Positions 25,046-34,753 of a stretch of DNA of 64,000 nt are shown here, piece after piece. This stretch comes from Streptomyces sp. SAI-135. Its GTDB lineage: Bacteria > Actinomycetota > Actinomycetes > Streptomycetales > Streptomycetaceae. Numbering within the stretch: the first letter of the stretch is position 1; every line of letters starts with the position of its first letter. A program made the position numbers and the translations under genes. The notes under the pieces are model-generated. The model made no database searches. It was not told the DNA's origin and saw only the letters and a program-made list of their open reading frames with translations. The stretch spans positions 6,820,001-6,884,000 of the forward strand of contig NZ_JARXYP010000002.1 in the NCBI RefSeq assembly GCF_029893805.1, read 5' to 3'.

Positions 25046-26254
25046 TCACAGGAAGCGTCGGATCGGTCCGACCGCGGCTTCCCCGACGCGCTGCACCACG
25101 GCCCGCCGTCTCCACCGGTGCAGGTCGATGTCCACACTGCGTTCGAGGTCCGTCTCGTAGTCCCGGTCGAGGGCGGCGGTGAACTCCTCGTCCAGGACGG
25201 CGAGCATCACCTCTTCGTCGTGGTCCATGGAGCGCCGGTTGAAGTTGGTGGATCCGATGAGGGAGGCCACCGAGTCCACGGTGATGATCTTGGCGTGCAT
25301 CATGGTCGGCTGGTACTGACGTATGTGCACACCTGCCCGGAGCAGACGCGTGTAGTGGTGCTGACCGGCCAGTTGGCAGGCGCGCTGGTCGGTGTGGGGA
25401 CCGGGCAGCAGGATCTCGACCCGCACCCCGCGCCGAGCGGTCTCGCACAGCAGGCCGATGAAGTACTCGTCCGGGGCGAAATAGGCGGTGGCCAGCCGGA
25501 ACCGTTCCTCGGCGGAGCTGAGCATGATCCGGATGAGGGTCTGCATGTCCTGCCAGCCGATGCTCGCGGAGCCGCGGACGACCTGTACCACCGACGAGCC
25601 GGCCTGCGGGTGTTCCGTGAAGCGGTCGCGGGTGTCGAAGAGTTCGTCATGGCACTCGGCCCAGTTCTGGGCGAACGCGGCCGCGATGCCGTCGACGGCC
25701 GGACCGCGCACCTGGACATGGGTGTCCCGCCACTCGGCAGGGTTGCGCGCATCGCCGCACCACTCCTCCGCGATGCCGACGCCGCCGGTGAAGGCGGTGT
25801 CCTCGTCGACGACGAGGGCCTTGCGATGGCAGCGGTGGTTCTGCTTGAACGGCGACAGCCACGCCGGCTTGCGGAACCAGGCCACCTGCACGCCCGCGGC
25901 GCTCATGAGGTCCAGCAACCGCCCCTCGATCTCCTTGGCGCCGAAGCCGTCGAGCAGCAGTCGTACCCGCACCCCCGCGCGGGCGCGTTCGGCCAGCGCG
26001 TCGGCGAAGTCGTGGGCGATCTGCCCGCGCCAGTACACGAACGTCATCATGTCGATGGTGTGCCGGGCCGCACGGATCGCTCCGAGCATCGCGGGGAAGA
26101 TCTGATCACCGTTGCGCAGCGGCACCAGGTCGTTGCCCTCGGTCGCGGCCACGCCGATCAGGCGCTCCAGACGGCGGCGCAGCCGCTGCTTGCGTGCCGC
26201 GAGGTCGGGGGTGGTGTCCTGTGCGAGAGGTGCGGGTCTGCCACCGAGTGTCAC
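25046..26254 (-). CDS. Phospholipase-D / cardiolipin-synthase-like protein, 402 aa
   Basis: Two HKD catalytic motifs are visible: HRKALVVDE with GG eleven residues on (near 150) and HAKIITVDS followed by SLIGSTN (near 330), the cardiolipin-synthase arrangement of two PLDc domains. There is no signal peptide or membrane helix; the N terminus is charged (AARKQRLRRRLERLIG). It probably transfers or hydrolyses phosphatidyl groups on the inner membrane face. The GTG at 26254 has a GGAGA upstream. A nuclease or toxin-like role of PLD proteins is possible but no partner suggests it. Confidence 0.85.
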   Translation of the reverse strand: MTLGGRPAPLAQDTTPDLAARKQRLRRRLERLIGVAATEGNDLVPLRNGDQIFPAMLGAIRAARHTIDMMTFVYWRGQIAHDFADALAERARAGVRVRLLLDGFGAKEIEGRLLDLMSAAGVQVAWFRKPAWLSPFKQNHRCHRKALVVDEDTAFTGGVGIAEEWCGDARNPAEWRDTHVQVRGPAVDGIAAAFAQNWAECHDELFDTRDRFTEHPQAGSSVVQVVRGSASIGWQDMQTLIRIMLSSAEERFRLATAYFAPDEYFIGLLCETARRGVRVEILLPGPHTDQRACQLAGQHHYTRLLRAGVHIRQYQPTMMHAKIITVDSVASLIGSTNFNRRSMDHDEEVMLAVLDEEFTAALDRDYETDLERSVDIDLHRWRRRAVVQRVGEAAVGPIRRFL

Positions 26255-26449
26255 GCCGGGTCTCCGAAGGGTCGCGAAGCGGGAACGTCACGGGCCGGCG
26301 AGCCGGCCCGAACAACCGCCTTCCCGGTCGGCGCCGCGGCACACGATTACCCCGGTCACGGGTTCCTGCGGCACGATGGCGCTGACATCCCGCCCGAGAG
26401 CGTGGCCCCTCTGGACCCCTCGACCACATGACCCCCGGAAGGCCGCCGC
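26255..26449. promoter_or_regulatory. Divergent promoter region
   Basis: About 195 bp between the phospholipase-D gene (minus) and the aminotransferase gene (plus). No clear operator was noticed apart from a short GCCGGCGAGCCGGC inverted repeat near 26293. Confidence 0.35.
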
Positions 26450-27634
26450 ATGAGGATCTCGCAACGCGCCCAGTCCGTCGCGCCGTTCTACGCCATGGAG
26501 TTCGGCAAGCACGCCGCCGCGCTGGAGGCTGAGGGGCACCATGTCGTCAAACTCAGCCTCGGCGAACCGGACTTCGGGGCGCCGCCTGCCGTGATCGAGG
26601 CCCTGCGCGGTGCCGTGGGCAGCCGGCCCATGAGCTACACGGGGGCGCTCGGACTGCCCGAACTGCGGCTGGCCATCGCGCGGTTCCACGGTGAGCGGCA
26701 CGGTGTGGACGTCGATCCCGGCCGGGTCGTCGTGACCGCCGGGGCGTCCGCCGCGCTGGTGCTGGGTGCCGCCGCGCTCGTGGACGCCGGCGACGAGGTG
26801 CTCATCGCCGATCCCTCCTACCCCTGCAACCGGCAGATCGCCGAGAGCTTCGGGGCGCGGGTCACCCTCGTGCCCACGTCGGCGGAGTCCCGGTACCAGC
26901 TGGACACCGGCTCCGTGCGCTCGCACTGGACGGACCGCACCCGCGGGATCATGGTCGCGAGCCCCTCCAACCCGACGGGCACCTCCGTCCCGCCCGACGA
27001 GCTGGCCGCCGTCTGCGAGCTCGCCCGTAAGCGGGACGCGTGGCGGATCGTCGACGAGATCTACCTTGACCTCGGCGATCACGACGAGCACGGGCGGCCG
27101 CCGCGCAGTGTGCTGTCGTACGACCCGGAAGCCGTGGTCATCAACAGCTTCTCGAAGTACTTCGGGATGACCGGCTGGCGGCTGGGCTGGTGCGTGGTGC
27201 CCGAGGTGCTCGTACCGGCGATGGAGCGGCTGGCGCAGAACTACATGATCTGCGCCTCCACCCCCGCCCAGCACGCCGCGCTCGCGTGCTTCACGCCCGA
27301 GTCGCTCGCCGTGTGCGAGGAGCGGCGGGCCGAGTTCGGGCGGCGGCGGACCCTCGTCCTCGACGGGCTCGCACAGATCGGGCTGCCGGTGCCCGTGCCG
27401 CCCGACGGGGCGTTCTACGTCTACTTCGACGTCAGCGGCACCGGGCTCACCTCGTGGGAGTTCTGCGGACGGGCGCTGGAGGAGGCGCAGGTCGCGCTCA
27501 CCCCGGGGCGGGACTTCGGGGTGGGAACCGCCGACACGCATGTACGGCTGTCCTACGCGGCCTCCGCCGAGGAGCTGCGCGAGGGCATCGCACGGCTCGG
27601 GAAGTTCGTCGCCACGCTCTCGTCTCGGACATGA
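26450..27634 (+). CDS. PLP-dependent aminotransferase class I/II, 394 aa
   Basis: The ATG at 26450 follows CGGAAGG. The fold-type-I signatures are present: GEPDFGAPP and the MSYTGALGLPELRLAIA segment (about 63-80), the tyrosine region ADPSYPCNRQ, NPTGT (about 178), DEIYLDL with the aspartate that contacts the pyridine nitrogen, and the Schiff-base lysine in NSFSKYFGMTGWRLGW (about 232). The Arg in HVRLSYA binds the substrate carboxylate. It belongs to the aspartate/alanine-like group; exact amino acid unknown. It stands alone between a phospholipase and katG and ends in a strong terminator. Confidence 0.88.
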   Translation: MRISQRAQSVAPFYAMEFGKHAAALEAEGHHVVKLSLGEPDFGAPPAVIEALRGAVGSRPMSYTGALGLPELRLAIARFHGERHGVDVDPGRVVVTAGASAALVLGAAALVDAGDEVLIADPSYPCNRQIAESFGARVTLVPTSAESRYQLDTGSVRSHWTDRTRGIMVASPSNPTGTSVPPDELAAVCELARKRDAWRIVDEIYLDLGDHDEHGRPPRSVLSYDPEAVVINSFSKYFGMTGWRLGWCVVPEVLVPAMERLAQNYMICASTPAQHAALACFTPESLAVCEERRAEFGRRRTLVLDGLAQIGLPVPVPPDGAFYVYFDVSGTGLTSWEFCGRALEEAQVALTPGRDFGVGTADTHVRLSYAASAEELREGIARLGKFVATLSSRT

Positions 27635-27636
27635 CG

Positions 27637-27666
27637 CAGGGGCCGGTCCACACGGACCGGCCCCTG
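27637..27666. terminator. Bidirectional terminator hairpin
   Basis: A perfect 13-bp stem (CAGGGGCCGGTCC, loop ACAC, then its complement) lies between the convergent aminotransferase and katG genes, 2 bases after the aminotransferase stop. Confidence 0.85.
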
Positions 27667-27680
27667 CCTCACTCGGACGC

Positions 27681-29897
27681 TCAGACCAGGTCGAAGCGGT
27701 CCAGGTTCGAGACCTTGACCCACGCGTCGACGAAGTCCTTCACGAACTTCTCCTTGGCGTCGTCGCTCGCGTAGACCTCGGCGAGCGCGCGCAGCTCGGA
27801 GTTGGAGCCGAAGACCAGGTCGGCACGGGTGCCGGTCCACTTCAGCTTGCCGGTCTCCGCGTCACGGCCCTCGAACGCCGTCTGGTCCTGAGAGGTGGAC
27901 TTCCAGGTCGTGCCCAGGTCGAGCAGGTTGACGAAGAAGTCGTTGGTCAGGACGCCCGGACGGTCGGTGAAGACGCCGTGCGCCGTGCCGCCCTGGTTGG
28001 CGCCGAGGACCCGCAGGCCACCGACGAGGACGGTCATCTCGGGGGCGCTCAGGGTGAGCAGGTTCGCCTTGTCGAGCAGCAGGTACTCGGCCGGCAGGCG
28101 GTTGCCCTTGCCGAGGTAGTTGCGGAAGCCGTCCGCGACCGGCTCAAGGGCGGCGAAGGACTCGACGTCGGTGTGCTCCTCGGTCGCGTCCACACGGCCC
28201 GGCGTGAAGGGGACCTCCACGGCGTAGCCGGCGTCCTTGGCGGCCTTCTCGACCGCCGCGGCACCCGCGAGGACGATCAGGTCGGCCAGGGAGACCTTCT
28301 TCGCACCGGTGTTGAACTCCGCCTGGACGCCCTCCAGGACGCGCAGCACCTGCGCGAGCTGCTCGGGGTCGTTGACCTCCCAGCCGCGCTGGGGCTCCAG
28401 GCGGATGCGGGCACCGTTGGCACCGCCGCGCTTGTCGCTGCCGCGGAAGGTGGACGCCGAGGCCCACGCGGTGGAGACGAGCTGCGAGACCGTGAGGCCG
28501 GTCTCCAGGACCTTGGCCTTCAGGGCTGCCACGTCGGCGGCGTCGATGGGCTCGCCCTCGGCCTGCGGCAGCGGGTCCTGCCACAGCAGGGTCTCCTCCG
28601 GGACCTCCGGGCCGAGGTACAGGGACTTCGGGCCCAGGTCACGGTGGGTCAGCTTGTACCAGGCGCGGGCGAAGGCCTCCGCGAACTGGTCCGGGTTCTC
28701 GTGGAAGCGCTTGGAGATCTCGCCGTAGATCGGGTCGAAGCGCAGCGAGAGGTCGGTGGTGAGCATCGTGGGCCGACGCTTCTTCGACGGGTCGTGGGCG
28801 TCCGGGATGATCTCCTCGGAGTCCTTGGCGACCCACTGCTTGGCGCCGGCGGGGGACTCGGTGAGCTCCCACTCGTAGCCGAAGAGGATGTCGAAGAAGT
28901 CGTTGCTCCACTGGGTGGGCTTGGTGGTCCAGGTGACCTCGAGACCGGAGGTGATGGCGTCGCCGCCCTTGCCGGTGCCGTAGGTGGACTTCCAGCCCAG
29001 GCCCTGGTCGGCCATGTCGGCGGCCTCGGGGTCGTTGCCTACCGCGTCGGCCGGACCGGCGCCGTGGGTCTTGCCGAAGGTGTGGCCACCGGCGATGAGG
29101 GCGACGGTCTCCTCGTCGTTCATCGCCATGCGGCGGAAGGTCTCACGGATGTCGCGGGCCGCGGCCAGCGGGTCCGGGTTGCCGTTGGGGCCCTCGGGGT
29201 TGACGTAGATGAGGCCCATCTGGACCGCGCCGAGCGGGTTCTCCAGCTCACGGTCGCCGGTGTAGCGCTGGTCGTCCAGCCAGGTGGTCTCGGGACCCCA
29301 GTAGACGTCCTCGTCGGCCTCCCAGACGTCGGCGCGGCCGCCGCCGAAGCCGAAGGTCTCGAAGCCCATCGTCTCCAGGGCGACGTTGCCGGTGAGGATC
29401 ATGAGGTCGGCCCAGGAGATGGACTGGCCGTACTTCTTCTTCACCGGCCACAGCAGGCGGCGGGCCTTGTCCAGGTTGCCGTTGTCCGGCCAGCTGTTCA
29501 GCGGCGCGAAGCGCTGCTGGCCACGGCCGCCACCGCCGCGGCCGTCGCTGATGCGGTAGGTGCCGGCGCTGTGCCAGGCCATCCGGATCATCAGCGGGCC
29601 GTAGTTGCCGAAGTCGGCGGGCCACCAGTCCTGCGAGGTGGTCAGCACCTCGGCGATGTCGCGCTTCACGGCGTCCAGGTCCAGGGCCTGGAAGGCCTGG
29701 GCGTAGTCGAAGTCCGCGCCGAGCGGGTTCGCGACGACCGGGTCCTTGGCGAGGATCTTGAGGTTCAGGCGCTCCGGCCACCACTGGCGGTTGCCGCCGC
29801 CCTGGGTCGGGTGGGGGGCGCGCCCGTGCGCGACCGGGCAGCCACCGGTGCCCTCGGGCTTGGAGTCGGTGACGATTGCGTCGTGGTTCTCAGACAT
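27681..29897 (-). CDS. katG: Catalase-peroxidase KatG
   Basis: The 738-aa heme enzyme removes H2O2 (catalase) and oxidises donors (peroxidase). The distal site is RMAWHSAGTYR (Arg, Trp and His near 100), the proximal heme His is in GGHTFGKTHGAG (about 265), and the YVNPEGPNGNPD segment has the Tyr of the Met-Tyr-Trp adduct that gives catalase activity. A second, degenerate peroxidase domain follows (after about 430). The furA gene lies 24 bases upstream on the same strand, the usual furA-katG operon in Streptomyces, where it is induced by peroxide. Confidence 0.96.
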   Translation of the reverse strand: MSENHDAIVTDSKPEGTGGCPVAHGRAPHPTQGGGNRQWWPERLNLKILAKDPVVANPLGADFDYAQAFQALDLDAVKRDIAEVLTTSQDWWPADFGNYGPLMIRMAWHSAGTYRISDGRGGGGRGQQRFAPLNSWPDNGNLDKARRLLWPVKKKYGQSISWADLMILTGNVALETMGFETFGFGGGRADVWEADEDVYWGPETTWLDDQRYTGDRELENPLGAVQMGLIYVNPEGPNGNPDPLAAARDIRETFRRMAMNDEETVALIAGGHTFGKTHGAGPADAVGNDPEAADMADQGLGWKSTYGTGKGGDAITSGLEVTWTTKPTQWSNDFFDILFGYEWELTESPAGAKQWVAKDSEEIIPDAHDPSKKRRPTMLTTDLSLRFDPIYGEISKRFHENPDQFAEAFARAWYKLTHRDLGPKSLYLGPEVPEETLLWQDPLPQAEGEPIDAADVAALKAKVLETGLTVSQLVSTAWASASTFRGSDKRGGANGARIRLEPQRGWEVNDPEQLAQVLRVLEGVQAEFNTGAKKVSLADLIVLAGAAAVEKAAKDAGYAVEVPFTPGRVDATEEHTDVESFAALEPVADGFRNYLGKGNRLPAEYLLLDKANLLTLSAPEMTVLVGGLRVLGANQGGTAHGVFTDRPGVLTNDFFVNLLDLGTTWKSTSQDQTAFEGRDAETGKLKWTGTRADLVFGSNSELRALAEVYASDDAKEKFVKDFVDAWVKVSNLDRFDLV

Positions 29898-29921
29898 GTC
29901 AGTCCTTCCGAACTGGGTGGA

Positions 29922-30368
29922 TCACGGTGCTGATGTGAGCCCTTGGGCGGAACAGGCGGGGCACAGGCCCCAGTAGATGACCTCGGCCTCGTCGATCGAG
30001 AAGCCGCGGTCGTCGGAAGCTGTCAGGCAGGGCGCGTGACCGACGGCACAGTCGACGTCGACCACGGTCCCGCACGACCGGCAGACCAGGTGATGGTGGT
30101 TGTCACCGACCCGTCCCTCGAAGCGTGCCGGGCTGCCGGGCGGCTCGATGCGGCGCACGAGGCCGGCCGCGGTGAGCGAGTGCAGGGCCTCGTACACGGC
30201 CTGGAGGGATATGTGGCCGAGACGGTCGCGCACTCGCGTGGCGATCGCGTCGGCCGCGAGGTGGTCACCGGCCCGGACGGTCTCGAGCAGTGCGACGCGC
30301 GCGGCCGTCACCCGCAGGCCGGCACCGCGCAGCTCATCGGCGGTGTTCGGAGGCTGGGGGGCGGTCAT
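29922..30368 (-). CDS. furA: Fur-family peroxide-responsive repressor, FurA/CatR type
   Basis: The start ATG 30368 (MTAPQPPNTADELRGAGLRV) gives 148 aa; TTG 30377 would add three. The winged helix covers about 15-80, with recognition segment HISLQAVYEALHSLTAAGLV, then the regulatory metal site HHHLVCRSC and a second Cys pair CPAC near the C terminus for structural zinc. The family represses katG and itself with Fe2+ or Mn2+ bound and is released by peroxide oxidation. Position immediately upstream of katG fits this exactly. A candidate operator lies at 30399-30421. Confidence 0.92.
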   Translation of the reverse strand: MTAPQPPNTADELRGAGLRVTAARVALLETVRAGDHLAADAIATRVRDRLGHISLQAVYEALHSLTAAGLVRRIEPPGSPARFEGRVGDNHHHLVCRSCGTVVDVDCAVGHAPCLTASDDRGFSIDEAEVIYWGLCPACSAQGLTSAP

Positions 30369-30398
30369 GGGGACCAACCTACCCCCACAAACACGAAT

Positions 30399-30421
30399 GG
30401 TTCAAGAAATGGAACCGTTCC
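30399..30421 (-). promoter_or_regulatory. Candidate FurA operator upstream of furA-katG
   Basis: Two overlapping inverted repeats: GGTTC-N8-GAACC (30399-30416) and GGAACCGTTCC (30411-30421). They lie 30-50 bases before the furA start, in an AT-richer stretch where the promoter is expected. Confidence 0.5.
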
Positions 30422-30501
30422 AAGTCTGTGGCGCGTCGGATCAGGGCCGCGGTGCCCTGCGACGGCGCTCACAACACTGCCCGGTCAGCTGTGCGGGCGG
30501 T

Positions 30502-30517
30502 GTAACCCCTGGTGAAC
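30502..30517 (+). promoter_or_regulatory. Candidate GlnR half-site pair upstream of the nitrate reductase gene
   Basis: GTAAC-N6-TGAAC (30502-30517) resembles half of the GlnR box pattern (gTnAC-N6-GaAAC). Streptomyces nitrate assimilation genes are activated by GlnR under nitrogen limitation. The match is imperfect at two bases. Confidence 0.35.
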
Positions 30518-30595
30518 GGCTCGGGAGACATCGGTGTAATGGGCATTTCGTACGGTCGGTGGAGATCGAACCGGCTGAGCTCAGGAGGCGTGCCC

Positions 30596-33500
30596 GTGGT
30601 GCGGACGGTCTGCTCGTACTGCGGTGTGGGCTGCGGCCTGGTCCTCGACATCGGGAGGGGCCCGGACGGACGGCGGACGGTCCTGAAGGCGTCCGGAGAC
30701 AAGGAGCACCCCGCCAACTTCGGCAAGCTCTGCACCAAGGGCGCCACCACCGCCGACCTGCTGGCCGCGCCCGGACGGCTGACCTCGGCCCTGGTGCGGC
30801 CCGAGCGCGGCGCGGAGCCGGTGCCGCAAGCCGTCGGCACGGCGATCACCGAGACGGCACGGCGGCTGCGGGAGATCGTCGACGAGCACGGCCCCGACGC
30901 GGTCGCGCTCTATGTGTCCGGGCAGATGAGCCTGGAGGCCCAGTACCTGGCGAACAAGCTCGCCAAGGGATTCCTGCGCACCAACCAGATCGAGTCCAAC
31001 TCCCGGCTGTGCATGGCGAGCGCCGGCACCGGCTACAAGCTGTCGCTGGGCGCGGACGGCCCGCCCGGCTCGTACCAGGACTTCGACAAGGCCGACCTGT
31101 TCCTCGTCATCGGCTCCAACATGGCCGACTGCCACCCGATCCTGTTCCTGCGGATGATGGAGCGGGTGAGGTCGGCGGGCGCCAAGGTGATCGTGGTCGA
31201 CCCGCGGCGCACCGCCACCGCCGCGAAGGCGGACCTGTTCCTCCAGATCAAGCCCGGCACCGACCTCGCACTGCTCAACGGCCTGCTGCACCTGCTGCAC
31301 GAGAACGGCGACACCGACCCCGCCTTCATCGCCGCCCACACCGAGGGCTGGGAGGCGATGCCGGAGTTCCTCGCCGACTGCACGCCCGCCGCGGTGGCCG
31401 GGCTGACGGGCCTCGCCGAGGAGGACATCCGGGAGGCGGCCCGGCTGATCGGGGCGGCCGGTGAGTGGATGAGCCTGTGGACCATGGGGCTCAACCAGTC
31501 CACCCACGGCACCTGGAACACCAACGCCCTGGTCAACCTCCACCTCGCCACGGGCGCCATCTGCCGCCCCGGCAGCGGCCCCTTCTCCCTCACCGGCCAG
31601 CCCAACGCGATGGGCGGCCGCGAGATGGGCTACATGGGTCCGGGCCTGCCCGGCCAGCGGTCCGTCCTCGTCGACGAGGAGCGGGCCTTCGTCGAGGAGC
31701 TGTGGGAACTGCCGCCGGACACCCTGCGCGCCGACGGCGTCGGCAAGGGCACCGTCGAGATGTTCCGGAAGATGGCCGACGGCGAGATCAAGGCGTGCTG
31801 GATCATCTGCACCAACCCGGTCGCCTCCGTCGCGGGCCGCCGCACGGTCATCGAGGGCCTGGAAGCCGCCGAGTTCGTCGTCACCCAGGACGTCTTCGCC
31901 GACACCGAGACCAACGCGTACGCCGATGTCGTGCTGCCCGGCGCGCTGTGGACGGAGGGCGAGGGCGTCTTCGTCAACAGCGAGCGCAACCTCACGCTGA
32001 CACCGGCGGTCGCCGACCCGCCCGGCGAGGCGATGGCCGACTGGCGCCTCATCGCCGCCGTCGCCTGCGAGATGGGGTACGAGAAGGGGTTCTCGTACGA
32101 CAGTGCCGAGGACGTCTTCGAGGAGATCAAGCGGGCCTGGAACCCGAAGACCGGCTGGGACCTGCGCGGGGTCTCCTACGAGCGGCTCCGGTCGACGCCG
32201 GTGCAGTGGCCGGCGGCGAGCGAGGACGGGCCCGACCGCAACCCGATCCGGTACGTGGGGGAGGACGGGACGCTGAAGTTCCCCACCGCGAGCGGGCGGG
32301 GCGTCTTCCACGCCCGGCCGCACCTCCCGCCGGCCGAGATGCCGGACGACGACTACCCCTTCGTCCTGAACACCGGGCGGCTCCAGCACCAGTGGCACAC
32401 GCTGACCAAGACGGCGAAGGTGGCGAAGCTGAACAAGCTGAACCCCGGGCCGTTCGTGGAGCTGCATCCGCAGGACGCGGCGGCTCTGGGGGTGACCGAC
32501 GGCGACTCCGTCGAGGTGGCCTCGCGGCGCGGGCGGGCCGTGCTGCCCGCCGTGGTGACGGACCGGGTGCGGCCGGGGTGCTGCTTCGCGCCCTTCCACT
32601 GGAACGACCTGTTCGGGGAGTACCTGAGCGTCAACGCGGTGACGAACGACGCCGTCGATCCGCTGTCGTTCCAGCCGGAGTTCAAGGTGTGCGCGGTGTC
32701 GCTGACGCGGGTGCCCACGCCGGTGGCCGTGCGGACTCCGGGCGCCGCGGTGGCTCCGGTTCCGGTGGCCCCTCCGGTGCCGGGGACGGCCTCGGCGGCC
32801 GCGCCCGAGGGAGCCGCGGCCGCCGAAGTCGCGTCCGCGGCCGCGTCGGTCTTCGGTCTCGACCCGGCTCCGCCACCCGTCCTCACCGCGCAGGAGCGCC
32901 AGTACCTGGTCGGCTTCCTCGCCGGGGTCCCGGCCGGTGCGGCCGGGGTTCCGGTGCTGCCGCCCGACGCGCCCTTCAGCCCCGAGCACGCCCTGTGGGT
33001 GAACGGCACACTCGCCGGGATGTACTCACGGGCGGCCACCACACCGTCCACCACCACACCGTCCACCCCGTCCTTGGCCGTGCGCCCCCCGGTCGCGGCC
33101 CTGCGCCGTGAGGTCGTGATCCTCTGGGCCTCGCAGACCGGCAACGCCGAGGAGTTCGCCGCCGCCACCGCGGCTCGGCTCACCACCGTCGGCCACCGCA
33201 CGTCCCTGGTCGGCATGGACCAGGCCGACCTCGGTGAACTCCCGCCCGGCGCCGACCTGTTGCTGATCACCAGCACCTTCGGCGACGGCGACGCCCCCGA
33301 CAACGGCAGCGGCTTCTGGGAGACCCTGACCGACCCCGGCACCCCTCGTCTGGAGGGCCGGCGGTACGCGGTACTCGCCTTCGGCGACTCGTCGTACGAC
33401 GACTTCTGCGGACACGGCCGCCGGCTCGACCAGCGCCTCGACGAACTGGGCGCGCTGCGGCTCGCCCCGCGCACGGACTGCGAGCCGGACTTCGAGGACG

Positions 33501-34753
33501 CGGCCCACGGCTGGCTGGACCAGGTGCTGACGGCGCTGACCGACACACCGGCACCCGGCCCGCACGGGCCTGCCCCCGCCGTGGTCCGGCCGACCGCTCC
33601 GGCGCTCTCCGTCCCCCCGCCCCGCGCGAAGAGGACCGCCCCCGTCCTCGCCCGCCTCACCGGCAACCGCCTCCTGAGCCTGCCCGGCGCCGGCAAGGAG
33701 GTCCGCAGGTTCACCTTCGACACCCGGGACGGTGAGAGCCCGCTGCTGTACGAGGCGGGCGACGCCCTCGGCATCCGTCCGCTCAACTCGGCCGGCCTGG
33801 TCGAGGAGTGGCTGGCCGTCACCGGTCTCGACGCACAGGCCGCGGTGGACGTCGACGGCGTGGGCGAGGTGGCGCTCGGTGAGGCGTTCCTGCGCCACCT
33901 CGACATCACCCGGATCACCCCCGGCCTGCTCCGGTTCGTCGCGGAACACACCCGCGACCCGAGGGAGTTGAAGAAACTCCTGCGGCCCGACAACAAGGAC
34001 GAGCTCGCCAAGTGGGGCTGGGGCCGGCAGGCCGTGGACGTGATCACGGAGTACGCCGTGAAAGCCGGCCCGCAGGAGTGGGCGCGGATCCTCCCACGCC
34101 TCCAGCCGCGCCTGTACTCCATATCGTCCAGCCCGCTGACCGACCCGCACCTGGTGTCGCTCACCGTCTCCGTCGTGCGGTACGAGAACCTGCACGGCAG
34201 GCCCCGCCAGGGCGTCTGCTCGCCGTTCCTCGCCGACGCGGCCGCGGACACCCCGGTGCCCGTCCACGTCCAGCGCTCCCCGCACTTCCGCCCGCCCGCC
34301 GACTCCGCCACGCCCATGGTCATGATCGGCCCCGGCACCGGCGTCGCGCCTTTCATCGGCTTCCTGGAGCAGCGCCGGGCCCTCGGCCACCGGGGCCCGA
34401 ACTGGCTGTTCTTCGGCGAGCAGCACCGGGCGACCGACTTCTACTACGAGGACGAGCTGACCGGCTTCCTGGCCGACGGCACCCTCGACCGTCTGGACAC
34501 CGCCTTCTCGCGCGACCAGCGCGCCAAGGTCTACGTCCAGGACCGGATGCGCGAACACGGCCCGCTGCTGTGGTCCTGGCTCCAGGAGGGCGCCCACTTC
34601 TACGTGTGCGGCGACGCCTCCCGGATGGCCAAGGACGTCGACCGGGCGCTCCGGGACATCGCGGTCCTGCACGGGGGTCTGGACGAGGCGGGCGCGGCGG
34701 CCTGGGTGAAGCAGCTCGCCACCGACAAGCGCTATGTGCGGGACATCTACTGA
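30596..34753 (+). CDS. Assimilatory nitrate reductase fused to an NADPH flavoprotein reductase, 1385 aa
   Basis: GTG 30596 is favoured: AGGAGG ends 7 bases before it; GTG 30590 and 30599 are alternatives. Residues 1-700 form a NarB/NasA-type catalytic subunit with an N-terminal [4Fe-4S] site (C6, C9, C13, C46) and molybdopterin domains. An Ala/Pro/Thr-rich linker (about 705-838) contains a CysJ-like segment (FSPEHALWVNGTLAGM). A flavodoxin-like FMN domain starts near 839 (ILWASQTGNAEEF), followed by FAD and NADPH domains (about 1010-1385) ending KRYVRDIY. It should reduce nitrate to nitrite with NADPH in one polypeptide. No nitrite reductase gene is adjacent. Confidence 0.9.
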   Translation: MVRTVCSYCGVGCGLVLDIGRGPDGRRTVLKASGDKEHPANFGKLCTKGATTADLLAAPGRLTSALVRPERGAEPVPQAVGTAITETARRLREIVDEHGPDAVALYVSGQMSLEAQYLANKLAKGFLRTNQIESNSRLCMASAGTGYKLSLGADGPPGSYQDFDKADLFLVIGSNMADCHPILFLRMMERVRSAGAKVIVVDPRRTATAAKADLFLQIKPGTDLALLNGLLHLLHENGDTDPAFIAAHTEGWEAMPEFLADCTPAAVAGLTGLAEEDIREAARLIGAAGEWMSLWTMGLNQSTHGTWNTNALVNLHLATGAICRPGSGPFSLTGQPNAMGGREMGYMGPGLPGQRSVLVDEERAFVEELWELPPDTLRADGVGKGTVEMFRKMADGEIKACWIICTNPVASVAGRRTVIEGLEAAEFVVTQDVFADTETNAYADVVLPGALWTEGEGVFVNSERNLTLTPAVADPPGEAMADWRLIAAVACEMGYEKGFSYDSAEDVFEEIKRAWNPKTGWDLRGVSYERLRSTPVQWPAASEDGPDRNPIRYVGEDGTLKFPTASGRGVFHARPHLPPAEMPDDDYPFVLNTGRLQHQWHTLTKTAKVAKLNKLNPGPFVELHPQDAAALGVTDGDSVEVASRRGRAVLPAVVTDRVRPGCCFAPFHWNDLFGEYLSVNAVTNDAVDPLSFQPEFKVCAVSLTRVPTPVAVRTPGAAVAPVPVAPPVPGTASAAAPEGAAAAEVASAAASVFGLDPAPPPVLTAQERQYLVGFLAGVPAGAAGVPVLPPDAPFSPEHALWVNGTLAGMYSRAATTPSTTTPSTPSLAVRPPVAALRREVVILWASQTGNAEEFAAATAARLTTVGHRTSLVGMDQADLGELPPGADLLLITSTFGDGDAPDNGSGFWETLTDPGTPRLEGRRYAVLAFGDSSYDDFCGHGRRLDQRLDELGALRLAPRTDCEPDFEDAAHGWLDQVLTALTDTPAPGPHGPAPAVVRPTAPALSVPPPRAKRTAPVLARLTGNRLLSLPGAGKEVRRFTFDTRDGESPLLYEAGDALGIRPLNSAGLVEEWLAVTGLDAQAAVDVDGVGEVALGEAFLRHLDITRITPGLLRFVAEHTRDPRELKKLLRPDNKDELAKWGWGRQAVDVITEYAVKAGPQEWARILPRLQPRLYSISSSPLTDPHLVSLTVSVVRYENLHGRPRQGVCSPFLADAAADTPVPVHVQRSPHFRPPADSATPMVMIGPGTGVAPFIGFLEQRRALGHRGPNWLFFGEQHRATDFYYEDELTGFLADGTLDRLDTAFSRDQRAKVYVQDRMREHGPLLWSWLQEGAHFYVCGDASRMAKDVDRALRDIAVLHGGLDEAGAAAWVKQLATDKRYVRDIY

